From positions 1 to 64,000 of the forward strand of contig JABHVW010000015.1 of the NCBI GenBank assembly GCA_018658105.1: a stretch of 64,000 nt of DNA, given 5' to 3'. The first letter of the stretch is position 1. Every line of letters begins with the position of its first letter. Positions 45,544 to 54,749 of this stretch are shown here, piece after piece. The notes below the pieces were generated by a model, which was given only the letters and a program-made list of their open reading frames with translations, searched no databases and was not told where the DNA came from. The stretch is from Candidatus Peregrinibacteria bacterium (GTDB taxonomy: Bacteria; Patescibacteriota; Gracilibacteria; UBA1369; 2-02-FULL-48-14). Both the position numbers and the translations under genes were made by a program.

Positions 45544-46071
45544 TTACTCAACAATTCTTACGACGTTTGCTTGATTTGCTACTCCGGCGCCAACCATGTA
45601 GTCGGTGTATGAATCGATTACGATTGTAACTGACTCTCGATTTTCAGTGCCGAGGGGATTTTCTGTTCCAAGGCAAAAGAATGCTGTACGTCTGTCTGTA
45701 TTAATACGAGGTAAATTCTCTAGAGTCTCATCGTCTACATAAAAGCATCCGCCTGGAATCATACTTTGAAGTTCATATGTGTATTTGCCGCTAACTGTGG
45801 CTTCACCTTCGAAAGTTCCAATAAAATTGTCTACCAAGAAGTCAAATTCTTCGTTGAATTTTTCTTTCTTTACTAGAGTCATTTGACCGTATTGGTCTCC
45901 GACTTCTGCTGTTGCTGGGTCGTATAGATTGTTTAGTACAACTGGCTCTTCAATTTCTTGAACTTCTGGCTCAGCTTTTGGCTCAGCAGTATCACCTGTG
46001 TTTACGTTCACAGTACATGCGCTTAAAGCGATCATTAGAGTAAGAATTGCGAATATTTTTAGAGATTTCAT
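45544..46071 (-). CDS. Lipoprotein, function unknown
   Basis: 175 residues with a lipoprotein signal peptide and lipobox (MIALSAC, Cys19), an acidic Pro/Glu linker and a small beta-rich domain containing two cysteine pairs' worth of positions (GGCFYVDD, AFFCLG). No family recognised. Follows the giant surface protein gene by 12 bp on the same strand, so it is likely cotranscribed and may accompany that protein. Confidence 0.78.
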   Translation of the reverse strand: MKSLKIFAILTLMIALSACTVNVNTGDTAEPKAEPEVQEIEEPVVLNNLYDPATAEVGDQYGQMTLVKKEKFNEEFDFLVDNFIGTFEGEATVSGKYTYELQSMIPGGCFYVDDETLENLPRINTDRRTAFFCLGTENPLGTENRESVTIVIDSYTDYMVGAGVANQANVVRIVE

Positions 46072-46083
46072 ATTATTGAAGGA

Positions 46084-49000
46084 TTAGTTTTTCTGAATTG
46101 GTATTGTTGGCTTACCTGCCTTGCCCAAGCTTACAATGAGTAAAAAGCTAAGTAAAGATATTAGCGCAGCAACAGCATAGATGGTTTTGTTTTTGGTGCC
46201 ATCTAGAAGATTGAGTGAACTTGGCACAACTGTAAATGCAATCTGACCAGGTCCACTTCTTAAATTGTTTACCGGATCAACTGCATACCAACTGGCCACG
46301 TGTTTGCCTGAATTAAGTTTATTTTGAGGTGTAATAACTATCGACTGCCCTATATCCATTGTTGAATCTGCGACGATAGTCTGGCTGAATATTGAACTTT
46401 GCCATGTCACAACGAGCATAAGATTTGCCTCTAAAGCTTTTGAAACTGCCGGTATTAGGCCAAGCTGTGGTGAAATAACTCTATCGCCTTCGTCTAGGAC
46501 TTGTGGATCGTGTGCTGGAGTTTGAAGCCCTAAGAACTCTGCAACATTTAATATAATTATTGATGAAATATCTCTGCCGTTTTCATCGACTGCAATAATC
46601 GTATATTCCCCTTCTAAAAGTTCATCTGTCATTACCATGAATAGGCCCTTTTCATCAGTTTTTGTTGTGCCAATTAATACTGGCTCTTCGCCGCTGATGT
46701 CGTAAAATTCTATGACTGTATCCTCTTCGCCATAACCACTTAGCAGTTGTGGGCCCGCAGTAACCTGATCATCAGAATCAATATTTGTTATATACAAACC
46801 ATCTGGCAGAGGTCCGTCTTCGGCAGGATTAGTTCCATAAAGTAACAATTCCTCTCCATCAGAAAGGCCATCCCCATCCGTGTCTTCAGAGAGGTGATCT
46901 ATGCCTAGACTCAACTCCATTTCGTCGGGTATGCCGTCTCCATCTGAATCTTTCCCAGCCTCAAGTAATGCGAGTAAAGCTTCATCATCGTGGAATAATT
47001 CTTCTATTGTATCATCTTCTTCGCCTCCAGCTTGATATGGATCTGAACCTACTAATATCTCTTCGTAATCAGTAAGGCCATCTCCGTCTGCATCAAATGC
47101 TGGACCATTGTCTGCAATTAATTTTCGTAATAATCGTTTTGGATAACCATATTCATTCAGCTCTCCAAATAGTTTTTTCTTTCTGAAAAATTTGAATACC
47201 TTCGCCTTTTTTGGAGTGAAATCGAAAGGTAAGCCTGCGAATACTTCCTCCTCTTCTTCTACTTCATTGCCCTCATCATCTTCGTCGTCTTCTACTACTT
47301 CTTCTTCATCGCCACCGTCACCTTCATCGCCTTCGTCGCCTTCATCGCCACCGTCTCCTTCATCGCCTTCGTCACCTTCATCGCCTTCATCGCCACCGTC
47401 GCCTTCATCGCCTTCGTCACCTTCATCGCCTTCGTCACCTTCATCGCCGTCCTCTTCATCAGGTTCGGGCTCGCCAGCAATAGAAAATTCTTCATCGCTT
47501 ATTTCTTCTAATTCTTCTTCGATTTCCTCAATAATCTCTTCGTCTTCTTCAGATTCTTCCTCGGCTTCCTCTTCAGGTTCTTCCGAAGGTTCAACAACAA
47601 CAACGCTACTTGAAGATGAGGATGAACTAGAAGATGAAGCACCGAATCTTTCAATAGTAGCAACGGAAGCAGAAGATGCATTCCCATAAGCATCAACAAT
47701 AGTAAAGCTGTAGGCAGTTGTAGCACCTAAGGCAGGGCTAACGCTGTGGCTCCACGTGCCATCGCCAGCGACATCTGTGCCGGTGTCTACTCCATCTAAA
47801 TAAACATTTGCACTTGCTTCTGAAGCAGAGCCGCTAACAATAGTTGAATCAGCTCCAATTGGAGTTGAATAAGAAAGGGTAGGGGCTGTTGGCGCAGCAT
47901 TGTCTAAAGTAAAGTCTGAACTCACGGCCGCTGTTCCAGCGCTACTGCCATCGTATGGAGTTATTTGAATCTTCGCATCGCTAATAGATGTAGAAGCCTC
48001 GTCAGTTTTGGATTCCCACACAATAGAAACAGTATTCGCACCTGAAGAACTAGTAATATATGCGGCGCCTGTACCAACTTGGTAAGTAGCTGCATCATTG
48101 TCTATGCCAGGATCACCATAAGTTGCGGTGGTTTCACCATCTGCAGTGCTCAAAGTTGGGTCATGAGCGTATGCATCAGAACCGCCATCATCTGAGTAGG
48201 CGACTTTAGCTTGAAGAGTATCGTTGTCATCTTCGTCATCCATTATAAAAGTAATGGTCACATCACCAGAGCCATCTGTGGCTTGGCTTGCGGTAACGGT
48301 TGTTACACTTGGGGCTTGATTGAGGACTTCAGTAGAAATTGTTCCGTCAGCACCGTCGTCTGCACCCCCTGGCCCTGACCCCCCGGGTGCGTTTGTAGCA
48401 GTTGCGAGAGATGCTAACCAAGTACTACTATTCGTGCTGTATCCAAAATACATTCGTCCACCACCACCTCCTCCTCCATACCAAGACGAGCTTCCTCCAG
48501 CTCCTCCATCTACACTAAATGAAGTACTTGCCCCTGCTAAGGTTCCTGCCACAATAGTAATTGTTCCTCCAGCACCACCTCCACCGATCTCACAACAATT
48601 GGTTGCGACTCCAGTCCCTCCATCTGCTGAAAGTGATCCGCTGTTAGAAAAAGTTCCCGTAATATTTAAGTCGATCACACCACCTCCAATTCCTCCGTTT
48701 GTTCCCTCACTACTCCCCCCTCCAGATCCGAATAAAACGGGTGCGGCTAAGACATCGTTAGTTGGCCCGAATGTTGTTCCGTTTCCTCCAGAACCACCAA
48801 CTCCACCATGACCTCCTCCACCACCAGTAGTTGCGTGATCTGCGTCGGAGTAAGTTTCACAAGCATTTGATGAGGCGTTTGGATCTTTAGACCCGCCACA
48901 ACCTTGTGAGTCAGATACAATGTCTGCTGAGGCACCCACTGTCATATCTCCACCGACAGTGAGTTTTGAAATATAACCAGTTGCTACTTCATGTTCAAAA

Positions 49001-51897
49001 TATAAATCTCCGTCTAAAGTGAAGTCGTTTGTTACAGCGAGTGTTAGGTCATTTGAAGGCCCTCCATTGTGTTCGACGGTTAATTTCGCTCCAGAACTTA
49101 TTTTGAAGTCATCTGTAACGGCGCAGCTGCCTCCTGTACAAAAAGTTGAAGTGAGTGTTTGACTAAGATATGCATCACCCTCAAGAAAGAATACGTCACC
49201 ACTTGTGGTGTCTTTTATGATTGCTGAACCTGCATCTCCGACCGTTCCAATGTCATTACCGCTTCCACCATTAACAGCTACTTTGTCCTCTATATCTGTT
49301 CCACTTGTGTTGGTACTGTACTTAACTGATATTGCTCCTCCGCCACCTCCACCACCATCCCAAGAATGATCTCCTCCATCGCCACCTTTTGCTTCATAGG
49401 TACCAGCGCCAGATAGCTCTCCTGTAATAATAATACTAACGGTTCCTCCGGCTCCCCCTCCACCAACTTCGGTTCCACCTGAGGCTTCCCCAGCACCCCC
49501 ATTGGCAGAAACTACTCCACCATTACTAAAATCTCCGGCGACAGTCATAATTACTACTCCACCGGCTGTCCCTCCGTTTGTTCCATTACTACTTCCTCCC
49601 CCTGAACCAAAGAAAATTGGCGTGAGAATGTCTCCATGATGATCGTCTCCAACACTGGTGGCATGAGATCCTTTACCACCTTCACCTGCATGACCACCAC
49701 CACCACCTGTATTTCCATGATCTGCATCTGAGTAGGATTCACAGGCATTTGTTGCGGCATTTGGGGTCGTAGATGCGCCGCAACCCTCTGCGTCAGAACG
49801 AATGGCTCCTGATGCACCGATAGTGGCGTCGTTTGTTACAGCAAGCGTGTAGTTATATCCATTTGAGACATCGTGCCCGAAAAGAAGTGAGCCATTTGCT
49901 GTTAGGTCGTTTGCTACTGTGATTGAAGTATCATTTGCATAGCCTGCATTGTATTCAAATTTCAAGCTTGCTCCACTGCTAATGCTGAGGTCGTTTGTGA
50001 AGGCGCAAGTTCCAGAACTACAAAGAGAGGGTGAGTATGCATGACTTATGTAAGCATCACCTTCTAAGAAATATACATCACCAGTTGTTGTGTCTTTTAT
50101 GATTGCTGAACCTGCATCTCCGGCTGTTCCAACATCATTACCGCTTCCACCAAGTGCAGCTACCTGACCTTCCACAGCTACTCCGATTGCTGTTATGCCG
50201 TATAGAATTGAAAGTTCCCCTCCACCTCCACCTCCACCATCGTAGGAATTGTCTCCTCCATCCCCCCCGTTGACTTCAAAATCTCCAGAACCAGATAAGG
50301 TACCCGTAATAACGAGCTTAACGCTTCCACCAGATCCACCGCCCCCGACTTCAACACCACTTGTTCCTTCTCCAGCTCCTCCATTTGCCGAAATGGTACC
50401 CTCATTGGCTAGATCACCAGAAACAGTAATATTTACGGCTCCTCCACCAGTCCCTCCATTTGTAGTATTACTACTTCCGCCTCCTGATCCAAGTAGTACT
50501 GGAGTTAGAATATCTCCATGATGTACGCCTCCTGCACTACCAGCTTGAGACCCTGCGCCTCCTTCGCCTCCGTGTCCGCCTCCTCCTCCTGAATTTGCAT
50601 GCTCTACACCAGCAGAACTGTTGTCTTCACATGCATTGGTCGTGCTATTTGGCGCTACATCTGTTCCGCAACCCTCTGCGTCTGAACGAATGGCTCCGGC
50701 TGCTCCAACTGTTACATCGTCTGTAACAGTGATGCTGTATAGATAACCATTTGTAACATCGTGCCCAATATTCAAAGTACCGTTTACCGTTAAGTCGTCT
50801 GCAACGGTGATTGAAGTGTCGTCGGCATAACCAGAATTATATTCAAATTTCATCATTGCTCCACTGTTGATGGTGAAGTCATTAAATGCGCATGTTCCAC
50901 CACTACAAAAACCAGAAGTTCTTGCATGACTTGCATATGAGTTTCCTTCAAGGAAATAGACGTCATTTAGAGTGTTGTCTTTGAGTATAGCTGAACCATC
51001 GTCTCCAGCAGTTCCAATTCCTCCGCCTGTTCCTCCTGAAGGATCTAATTGACTTCCAATAGCTACTCCGATGCTGGTGATATCAAATATTATGTAAATA
51101 ATTCCTCCACTTCCTCCTCCACCATCCCAGGTTGAATCTGCTCCATTTCCACCAGTGGCTTCGAAATTTCCTGACCCAGACAATGTTCCACCAATATCTG
51201 CATAAACACTTCCTCCAGCTCCTCCACCACCGACTTCGGTACCACTTGTAACTGTACCATCCCCTCCATTTGCTGAAATTGTTCCGTTGTTTGCTAAGTT
51301 TCCTGAGGCAGTTATATGAATAACACCTCCACCTGTCCCTCCATTTGACCCTTGACTACTACCGCCACCCGCTCCAAATTCGACAGGGCCAGATATGTTG
51401 CCGTGGTAGACTCCACCATCACTATTTGCCTGGGACCCAGTTCCTCCGTTACCTCCGTGCCCACCACCAGCACCTGTATTACTTGCTTCTTCACCCGCAG
51501 TGGTATTATCTTCGCAAACATTTGTTGAGCTATTTGGACCTTCATCGGTTGTACAACCCTCTGAGTCTGCTTCGATTTTTGAACCTACATCAACAGTTAC
51601 GTTTACAAATTGCATCTCACCGGCCCACCCGTTTGTGGGGTCTTGGTCGATTGCTAAGGTTGTGCTGTTTGTTACGTGAAGACTGAGACTGCTGCAGTCA
51701 AAAGCTGTGCTATCAGCTGGAGTCCATGTCTCTGTCCCTCCACTATCGAGAGTAATTGTGCTGTCTGTTGCACCGTCGTCAGCGTCGGCTGCCGGACAAG
51801 ATTGTGCATGAGCTGATTCAGCCGTGAATAAGCTTAGGCACAGCGCTGCACAGCTTAATAAAGTAAAGGCGTAGAATTTAATTCTGAGTATTTTCAC
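46084..51897 (-). CDS. Giant Gly-rich repeat surface protein with TSP3-like calcium-binding region
   Basis: About 1937 residues from a GTG at 51897 (VKILRIKFYAFTLLSC...); the track's TTG start adds nine residues before the signal peptide (cut near SAHA-QS). Four repeats of ~250 residues (~20-1110) each hold a cysteine pair (SEGC/AEGC...ACE), a GGGGGHGGxGG tract and a beta strand block SGDLANxGTISANGG. Then come a repeat-free beta domain (~1150-1260), an Ig/Big-like domain (~1265-1350, APTAPTLSYSTPIGADSTIVSG), an extremely acidic Asp-Glu-Gly tract, thrombospondin type 3-like calcium repeats (DADGDGLTDYEE, DSDGDGIPDEMEL, DTDGDGLSDGEEL), another Ig-like domain and a C-terminal membrane helix (VAALISLLSFLLIVSLG). 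It looks like a stalk-like adhesin anchored in the membrane. Confidence 0.85.
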   Translation of the reverse strand: MKILRIKFYAFTLLSCAALCLSLFTAESAHAQSCPAADADDGATDSTITLDSGGTETWTPADSTAFDCSSLSLHVTNSTTLAIDQDPTNGWAGEMQFVNVTVDVGSKIEADSEGCTTDEGPNSSTNVCEDNTTAGEEASNTGAGGGHGGNGGTGSQANSDGGVYHGNISGPVEFGAGGGSSQGSNGGTGGGVIHITASGNLANNGTISANGGDGTVTSGTEVGGGGAGGSVYADIGGTLSGSGNFEATGGNGADSTWDGGGGSGGIIYIIFDITSIGVAIGSQLDPSGGTGGGIGTAGDDGSAILKDNTLNDVYFLEGNSYASHARTSGFCSGGTCAFNDFTINSGAMMKFEYNSGYADDTSITVADDLTVNGTLNIGHDVTNGYLYSITVTDDVTVGAAGAIRSDAEGCGTDVAPNSTTNACEDNSSAGVEHANSGGGGGHGGEGGAGSQAGSAGGVHHGDILTPVLLGSGGGSSNTTNGGTGGGAVNITVSGDLANEGTISANGGAGEGTSGVEVGGGGSGGSVKLVITGTLSGSGDFEVNGGDGGDNSYDGGGGGGGELSILYGITAIGVAVEGQVAALGGSGNDVGTAGDAGSAIIKDTTTGDVYFLEGDAYISHAYSPSLCSSGTCAFTNDLSISSGASLKFEYNAGYANDTSITVANDLTANGSLLFGHDVSNGYNYTLAVTNDATIGASGAIRSDAEGCGASTTPNAATNACESYSDADHGNTGGGGGHAGEGGKGSHATSVGDDHHGDILTPIFFGSGGGSSNGTNGGTAGGVVIMTVAGDFSNGGVVSANGGAGEASGGTEVGGGGAGGTVSIIITGELSGAGTYEAKGGDGGDHSWDGGGGGGGAISVKYSTNTSGTDIEDKVAVNGGSGNDIGTVGDAGSAIIKDTTSGDVFFLEGDAYLSQTLTSTFCTGGSCAVTDDFKISSGAKLTVEHNGGPSNDLTLAVTNDFTLDGDLYFEHEVATGYISKLTVGGDMTVGASADIVSDSQGCGGSKDPNASSNACETYSDADHATTGGGGGHGGVGGSGGNGTTFGPTNDVLAAPVLFGSGGGSSEGTNGGIGGGVIDLNITGTFSNSGSLSADGGTGVATNCCEIGGGGAGGTITIVAGTLAGASTSFSVDGGAGGSSSWYGGGGGGGRMYFGYSTNSSTWLASLATATNAPGGSGPGGADDGADGTISTEVLNQAPSVTTVTASQATDGSGDVTITFIMDDEDDNDTLQAKVAYSDDGGSDAYAHDPTLSTADGETTATYGDPGIDNDAATYQVGTGAAYITSSSGANTVSIVWESKTDEASTSISDAKIQITPYDGSSAGTAAVSSDFTLDNAAPTAPTLSYSTPIGADSTIVSGSASEASANVYLDGVDTGTDVAGDGTWSHSVSPALGATTAYSFTIVDAYGNASSASVATIERFGASSSSSSSSSSSVVVVEPSEEPEEEAEEESEEDEEIIEEIEEELEEISDEEFSIAGEPEPDEEDGDEGDEGDEGDEGDEGDGGDEGDEGDEGDEGDGGDEGDEGDEGDGGDEEEVVEDDEDDEGNEVEEEEEVFAGLPFDFTPKKAKVFKFFRKKKLFGELNEYGYPKRLLRKLIADNGPAFDADGDGLTDYEEILVGSDPYQAGGEEDDTIEELFHDDEALLALLEAGKDSDGDGIPDEMELSLGIDHLSEDTDGDGLSDGEELLLYGTNPAEDGPLPDGLYITNIDSDDQVTAGPQLLSGYGEEDTVIEFYDISGEEPVLIGTTKTDEKGLFMVMTDELLEGEYTIIAVDENGRDISSIIILNVAEFLGLQTPAHDPQVLDEGDRVISPQLGLIPAVSKALEANLMLVVTWQSSIFSQTIVADSTMDIGQSIVITPQNKLNSGKHVASWYAVDPVNNLRSGPGQIAFTVVPSSLNLLDGTKNKTIYAVAALISLLSFLLIVSLGKAGKPTIPIQKN
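47308..47455 (-). repeat. 9-bp tandem repeat coding (Asp-Glu-Gly)n
   Basis: Units of the form TCGCCTTCA/TCGCCTTCG on the plus strand, with occasional GCCACCGTC variants, encode about sixteen DEG/DGG triplets in the giant protein. Length change by slippage is likely. Confidence 0.88.
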
Positions 51898-51937
51898 AAA
51901 TTTTGTGTGTGGAATTGATATCAATTTAGCCTTTTTC

Positions 51938-51966
51938 TTGATTTAATGCAAAGTTCTAAGTATTTT
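51938..51966 (+). promoter_or_regulatory. dgt promoter
   Basis: -35 TTGATT (51938-51943), a 17-bp spacer and -10 TATTTT (51961-51966), five bases before the ATG at 51972; a leaderless arrangement. Confidence 0.5.
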
Positions 51967-51971
51967 GAGGT

Positions 51972-53057
51972 ATGAGCTTTTCAAGACAAGAATTGGAGGA
52001 AAATGAGATGAAAGTACTGAGGCCTTATGCAGTATTGAGCTCGATGAGTCGTGGGCGGGAGCATGAGGAAGCTGTGAGTGACGGAAGGCTGTGTTTTCAG
52101 CGAGATAGGGATAGGATAATTCACTGCAGGGCCTTTAGGCGGCTCAAAGCGAAAACTCAGGTTTTTGTGCCAAATTACGGGGATCATTATAGAAATCGGT
52201 TGACGCATTCTTTGGAGGTGGCGCAGGTTTCTTCTGGAATGGCTCGCTCGCTTGGCTTGAATGAGGACTTGGTGGAGGCGATTGCTTTGGCACATGATTT
52301 GGGCCATACGCCTTTTGGGCATGCTGGTGAGGAGGCGCTGAATGAGTGTTTGCACGAGCATGGAATGCATTTTGAACATAATGAACAGAGCAAGCGGATT
52401 GTGACGGAGATTGAGCATGTCTACCCTGGGTTTCGGGGTTTGAATCTGAGCATTGAGGTGCTGGAGGGCATGATGAAACATGAGACTTTTTGGGATAAGC
52501 CGCGTGATGGCGCGAGCGGAGCGAGCGCTGGTGTGCGGCCTTCTTTGGAGGCGCAAATCGTGAATTTTGGAGATGAGATTGCATATCAAAACCATGATGT
52601 GGATGATGGCCTGCGTGCAGGTTTGATTTCAGAGAAAGATTTGGCTGAACTTGGCTTATGGAAGTGGGCGTGCGAGGAAGCGCGCGCGCAATATGGCAGT
52701 ATTGAGGATGAGCATGTTTGGCGCGCGCGCGTGGTAAGCAAAATGATTGGTCTGATGATGAGTGATATTATTTCTGAATCTGTTAAGCGGCTCGAGGGGA
52801 TTGTTTCTTTAAATGATGTCTATGAAAGTGAGAATAAATTAGTGGGCTTTTCTGAGGAGATGTTAGACATGAATAAAAAGCTGAAGGACTTTTTGCTTAC
52901 TAAAATGTATTTGCACCCGACTGTTGTTGAAAATAGCGAAAAAGGACAGGCTAAGATTAGACAATTATTTACACATTATATTAAGTCGATGGAGCCGGCT
53001 GAGGTGCGGGATTATTTGGCTGGGATGACGGATGATTTTGCTCTTGCTGCTCTTTAA
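51972..53057 (+). CDS. dgt: dGTPase-like HD-domain deoxynucleoside triphosphohydrolase
   Basis: 361 residues. The N-terminal RDRDRIIHCRAFRRLKAKTQVF is the classic dGTPase entry, followed by the HD metal site: HSLEVAQV (His), ALAHDLGHTPFGHAGEEALN (His-Asp, plus downstream His). LEAQIVNFGDEIAYQNHDVDDGL supplies the last Asp. Such enzymes cleave dNTPs to nucleoside and triphosphate and help set dNTP pools; nrdR, a dNTP-synthesis repressor, lies 1.2 kb away. A GC-rich run of codons (DGASGASAG) looks like an insertion between two conserved blocks. The 3' end overlaps the convergent prsW gene by 77 bp. Confidence 0.92.
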   Translation: MSFSRQELEENEMKVLRPYAVLSSMSRGREHEEAVSDGRLCFQRDRDRIIHCRAFRRLKAKTQVFVPNYGDHYRNRLTHSLEVAQVSSGMARSLGLNEDLVEAIALAHDLGHTPFGHAGEEALNECLHEHGMHFEHNEQSKRIVTEIEHVYPGFRGLNLSIEVLEGMMKHETFWDKPRDGASGASAGVRPSLEAQIVNFGDEIAYQNHDVDDGLRAGLISEKDLAELGLWKWACEEARAQYGSIEDEHVWRARVVSKMIGLMMSDIISESVKRLEGIVSLNDVYESENKLVGFSEEMLDMNKKLKDFLLTKMYLHPTVVENSEKGQAKIRQLFTHYIKSMEPAEVRDYLAGMTDDFALAAL

Positions 53058-54168
53058 GTAGATCCATAAGGACTTTTTGGCGTACAAGTGTGCGCATAGA
53101 TTTGTCTACTACTTTGTCTTCTCCAGCCTGGAAAAGGGCCATAATGCTGCGTTCGAGCATGGCGAGTTTTTGTTTGTCTACTGCTTGAGCTAGGAAGAGC
53201 TGCACGACTTTGTTATCTGGGTCGCGCATTAGTAGACGCTGGCAAATGTCTATTACATCTTTGTGTTTGCCTTGCTGTGTCCACATTCCAAGAAGTTCGA
53301 GCACTACGTCTTGATCGCCGTTAGACATGCTGGAAGGGCGGCCGATTCCAGCGTAAACAAGCGCACTGGCTTTTTTGGAAAGGAGATAGATTAAGTACCC
53401 GAATCCACCGAGTACAATTATCATTACAGGCAGGAATAATTCGAATTCGAGGAAAAAGTCGAATAAAGCATGAAGGATCATGGCAATGAACATTCCTTTT
53501 AGCAGGAGGTATTGGCCGTAGCCAGCTGGGGAATATTTGCCCATTACTGCTTTCATGAATTTCATTCCTTGCACTGATTCGCCAGATAGTTGTTGTGCTT
53601 CTATGAGTGGTTTCGCGAATTTTGAAATTCCATAGTAATAACCGAAAATTCCGGAGAAAACTATGTGTGCGGTTACCGTGAACATTGATCTGAAAATCAT
53701 TGGGAAAATTAGATCGGCGAGGCCTGAGCCGGTCCATATGATTACGAAATAGAATAAATTTTCTATAAATGAAAAACCAAGGCCGGCGAGAATTGCGTAA
53801 CGGATGGAATCATTGACTGTTTGAATTTTAATTTTTGAAAAATCTATGAAGCGCACAACCATACTTTTTGCCATTTCTTCTGAAATTCCTACAAAAACTA
53901 GCGCCGCGAAAGCTGCGAAATGCACATCTGTTATGTGTAGATCTATGTGCTTGTAAACGTCGAGGACAGGGAAAACAGTCCAAAGATTATCTAGGAGTAA
54001 GATTGGAATTACCGTCATACAGCCTAGGTAAAAAGCCACGATGTGCGGGACTCGTGAAGTCTTTCTTCCTTTAAATAAAAATCCGAACCAAATTACGACC
54101 GGAATAAAGGCCAAAATTACGGATATAATTATCTGAAGTAGATTTTCTGATGTGAAGGCGTCGAACAT
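52981..54168 (-). CDS. prsW: PrsW family intramembrane metalloprotease
   Basis: 395 residues with eight or so hydrophobic helices. PrsW cleaves membrane anti-sigma factors in Bacillus; CPR homologues have unknown substrates. The active-site motifs are present: GISEEMAKSMVVR (EExxK), GLGFSFIENLFYF, HIVFSGIFGYYYGISKF and MILHALFDFFLE. After ~residue 270 there is a soluble C-terminal extension with a TPR-like helical region (GMWTQQGKHKDVIDICQRLLMRDPDNKVVQLFLAQAV) and a disordered Gln/Pro tail, encoded in the overlap with dgt. The extension makes it longer than the minimal family member (~220-290). Confidence 0.9.
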   Translation of the reverse strand: MFDAFTSENLLQIIISVILAFIPVVIWFGFLFKGRKTSRVPHIVAFYLGCMTVIPILLLDNLWTVFPVLDVYKHIDLHITDVHFAAFAALVFVGISEEMAKSMVVRFIDFSKIKIQTVNDSIRYAILAGLGFSFIENLFYFVIIWTGSGLADLIFPMIFRSMFTVTAHIVFSGIFGYYYGISKFAKPLIEAQQLSGESVQGMKFMKAVMGKYSPAGYGQYLLLKGMFIAMILHALFDFFLEFELFLPVMIIVLGGFGYLIYLLSKKASALVYAGIGRPSSMSNGDQDVVLELLGMWTQQGKHKDVIDICQRLLMRDPDNKVVQLFLAQAVDKQKLAMLERSIMALFQAGEDKVVDKSMRTLVRQKVLMDLLKEQQEQNHPSSQPNNPAPQPAPST

Positions 54169-54223
54169 ATCTGAATAATATCAGAAATGGATTTTTTCCT
54201 GAAGTCTCTATATCATGGGGGCG

Positions 54224-54673
54224 ATGATTTGTCCGAAATGTAAACATAAAGGAACGCGCGTTGTAGATTCGCGAGATGCCAGTGAGGGCCGTTGTATTCG
54301 TAGAAGGCGCGAGTGCGAAGATTGCACTTATAGGTTTACTACATTTGAAAAAATGGAGACTGCGAATTTTATTGTGGTTAAAAAAGATGGTGCGAGAGAG
54401 AGCTATGACCGAGATAAGGTTGAGCGTGGGATTTGGCGTGCTTGTGAAAAGAGGCCGGTTACGCAGGATCAGATTAATGACATGCTGGAAAATCTGGAGG
54501 AAGTGTGGAGTTCAAGCGGAAAAGAGGTTCCTGGGGAGAGGATTGGGCGAGACGTGATGCACGCTCTTAAAATGATAGACGAAGTTTCGTATATACGATT
54601 TGCCTCTGTATATAGGCAATTTAAAGATGTGGAGACTTTTGTAGAAGAATTACAGGATTTATTGGCTCGCTAA
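54224..54673 (+). CDS. nrdR: Transcriptional repressor NrdR
   Basis: 149 residues from MICPKCKHKGTRVVDSRDA; the three extra residues of the track are upstream. NrdR senses ATP/dATP and represses ribonucleotide reductase genes by binding NrdR boxes. The N-terminal zinc ribbon (CPKC...C..C, ~3-35, ending RRRRECEDC) and the ATP-cone (~49-139, VVKKDGARESYDRDKVERGIWRACEKRPV) are complete. TATATC lies 9 bases before the ATG. A conserved regulator, usually single copy. Confidence 0.95.
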   Translation: MICPKCKHKGTRVVDSRDASEGRCIRRRRECEDCTYRFTTFEKMETANFIVVKKDGARESYDRDKVERGIWRACEKRPVTQDQINDMLENLEEVWSSSGKEVPGERIGRDVMHALKMIDEVSYIRFASVYRQFKDVETFVEELQDLLAR

Positions 54674-54694
54674 GCTATTGTGGTGCTATTTGCC

Positions 54695-54723
54695 TTTACG
54701 AGAGAGGCTTTTTCTGCTATAAT
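54695..54723 (+). promoter_or_regulatory. L,D-transpeptidase gene promoter
   Basis: -35 TTTACG (54695-54700), a 17-bp spacer and an extended -10 TGCTATAAT (hexamer 54718-54723); transcription would start ~20 nt before the ATG at 54750. Confidence 0.6.
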
Positions 54724-54749
54724 TATTAGATATTCAAAAATAAAAATAA

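Noticed and set aside
47192-47689. 165-residue Ser/Pro-rich plus-strand ORF
   Set aside because: Antisense of the (Asp-Glu-Gly)n repeat of the giant surface protein; pure repeat shadow.
47308-51600. CRISPR-like periodicity of GGHGGxGG coding repeats
   Set aside because: Periodicity is codon-level within one long open frame.
48320-51686. Pro-rich and His/Leu-rich ORFs antisense to the giant gene
   Set aside because: Complement of the GGxGG-coding repeats; no independent evidence.
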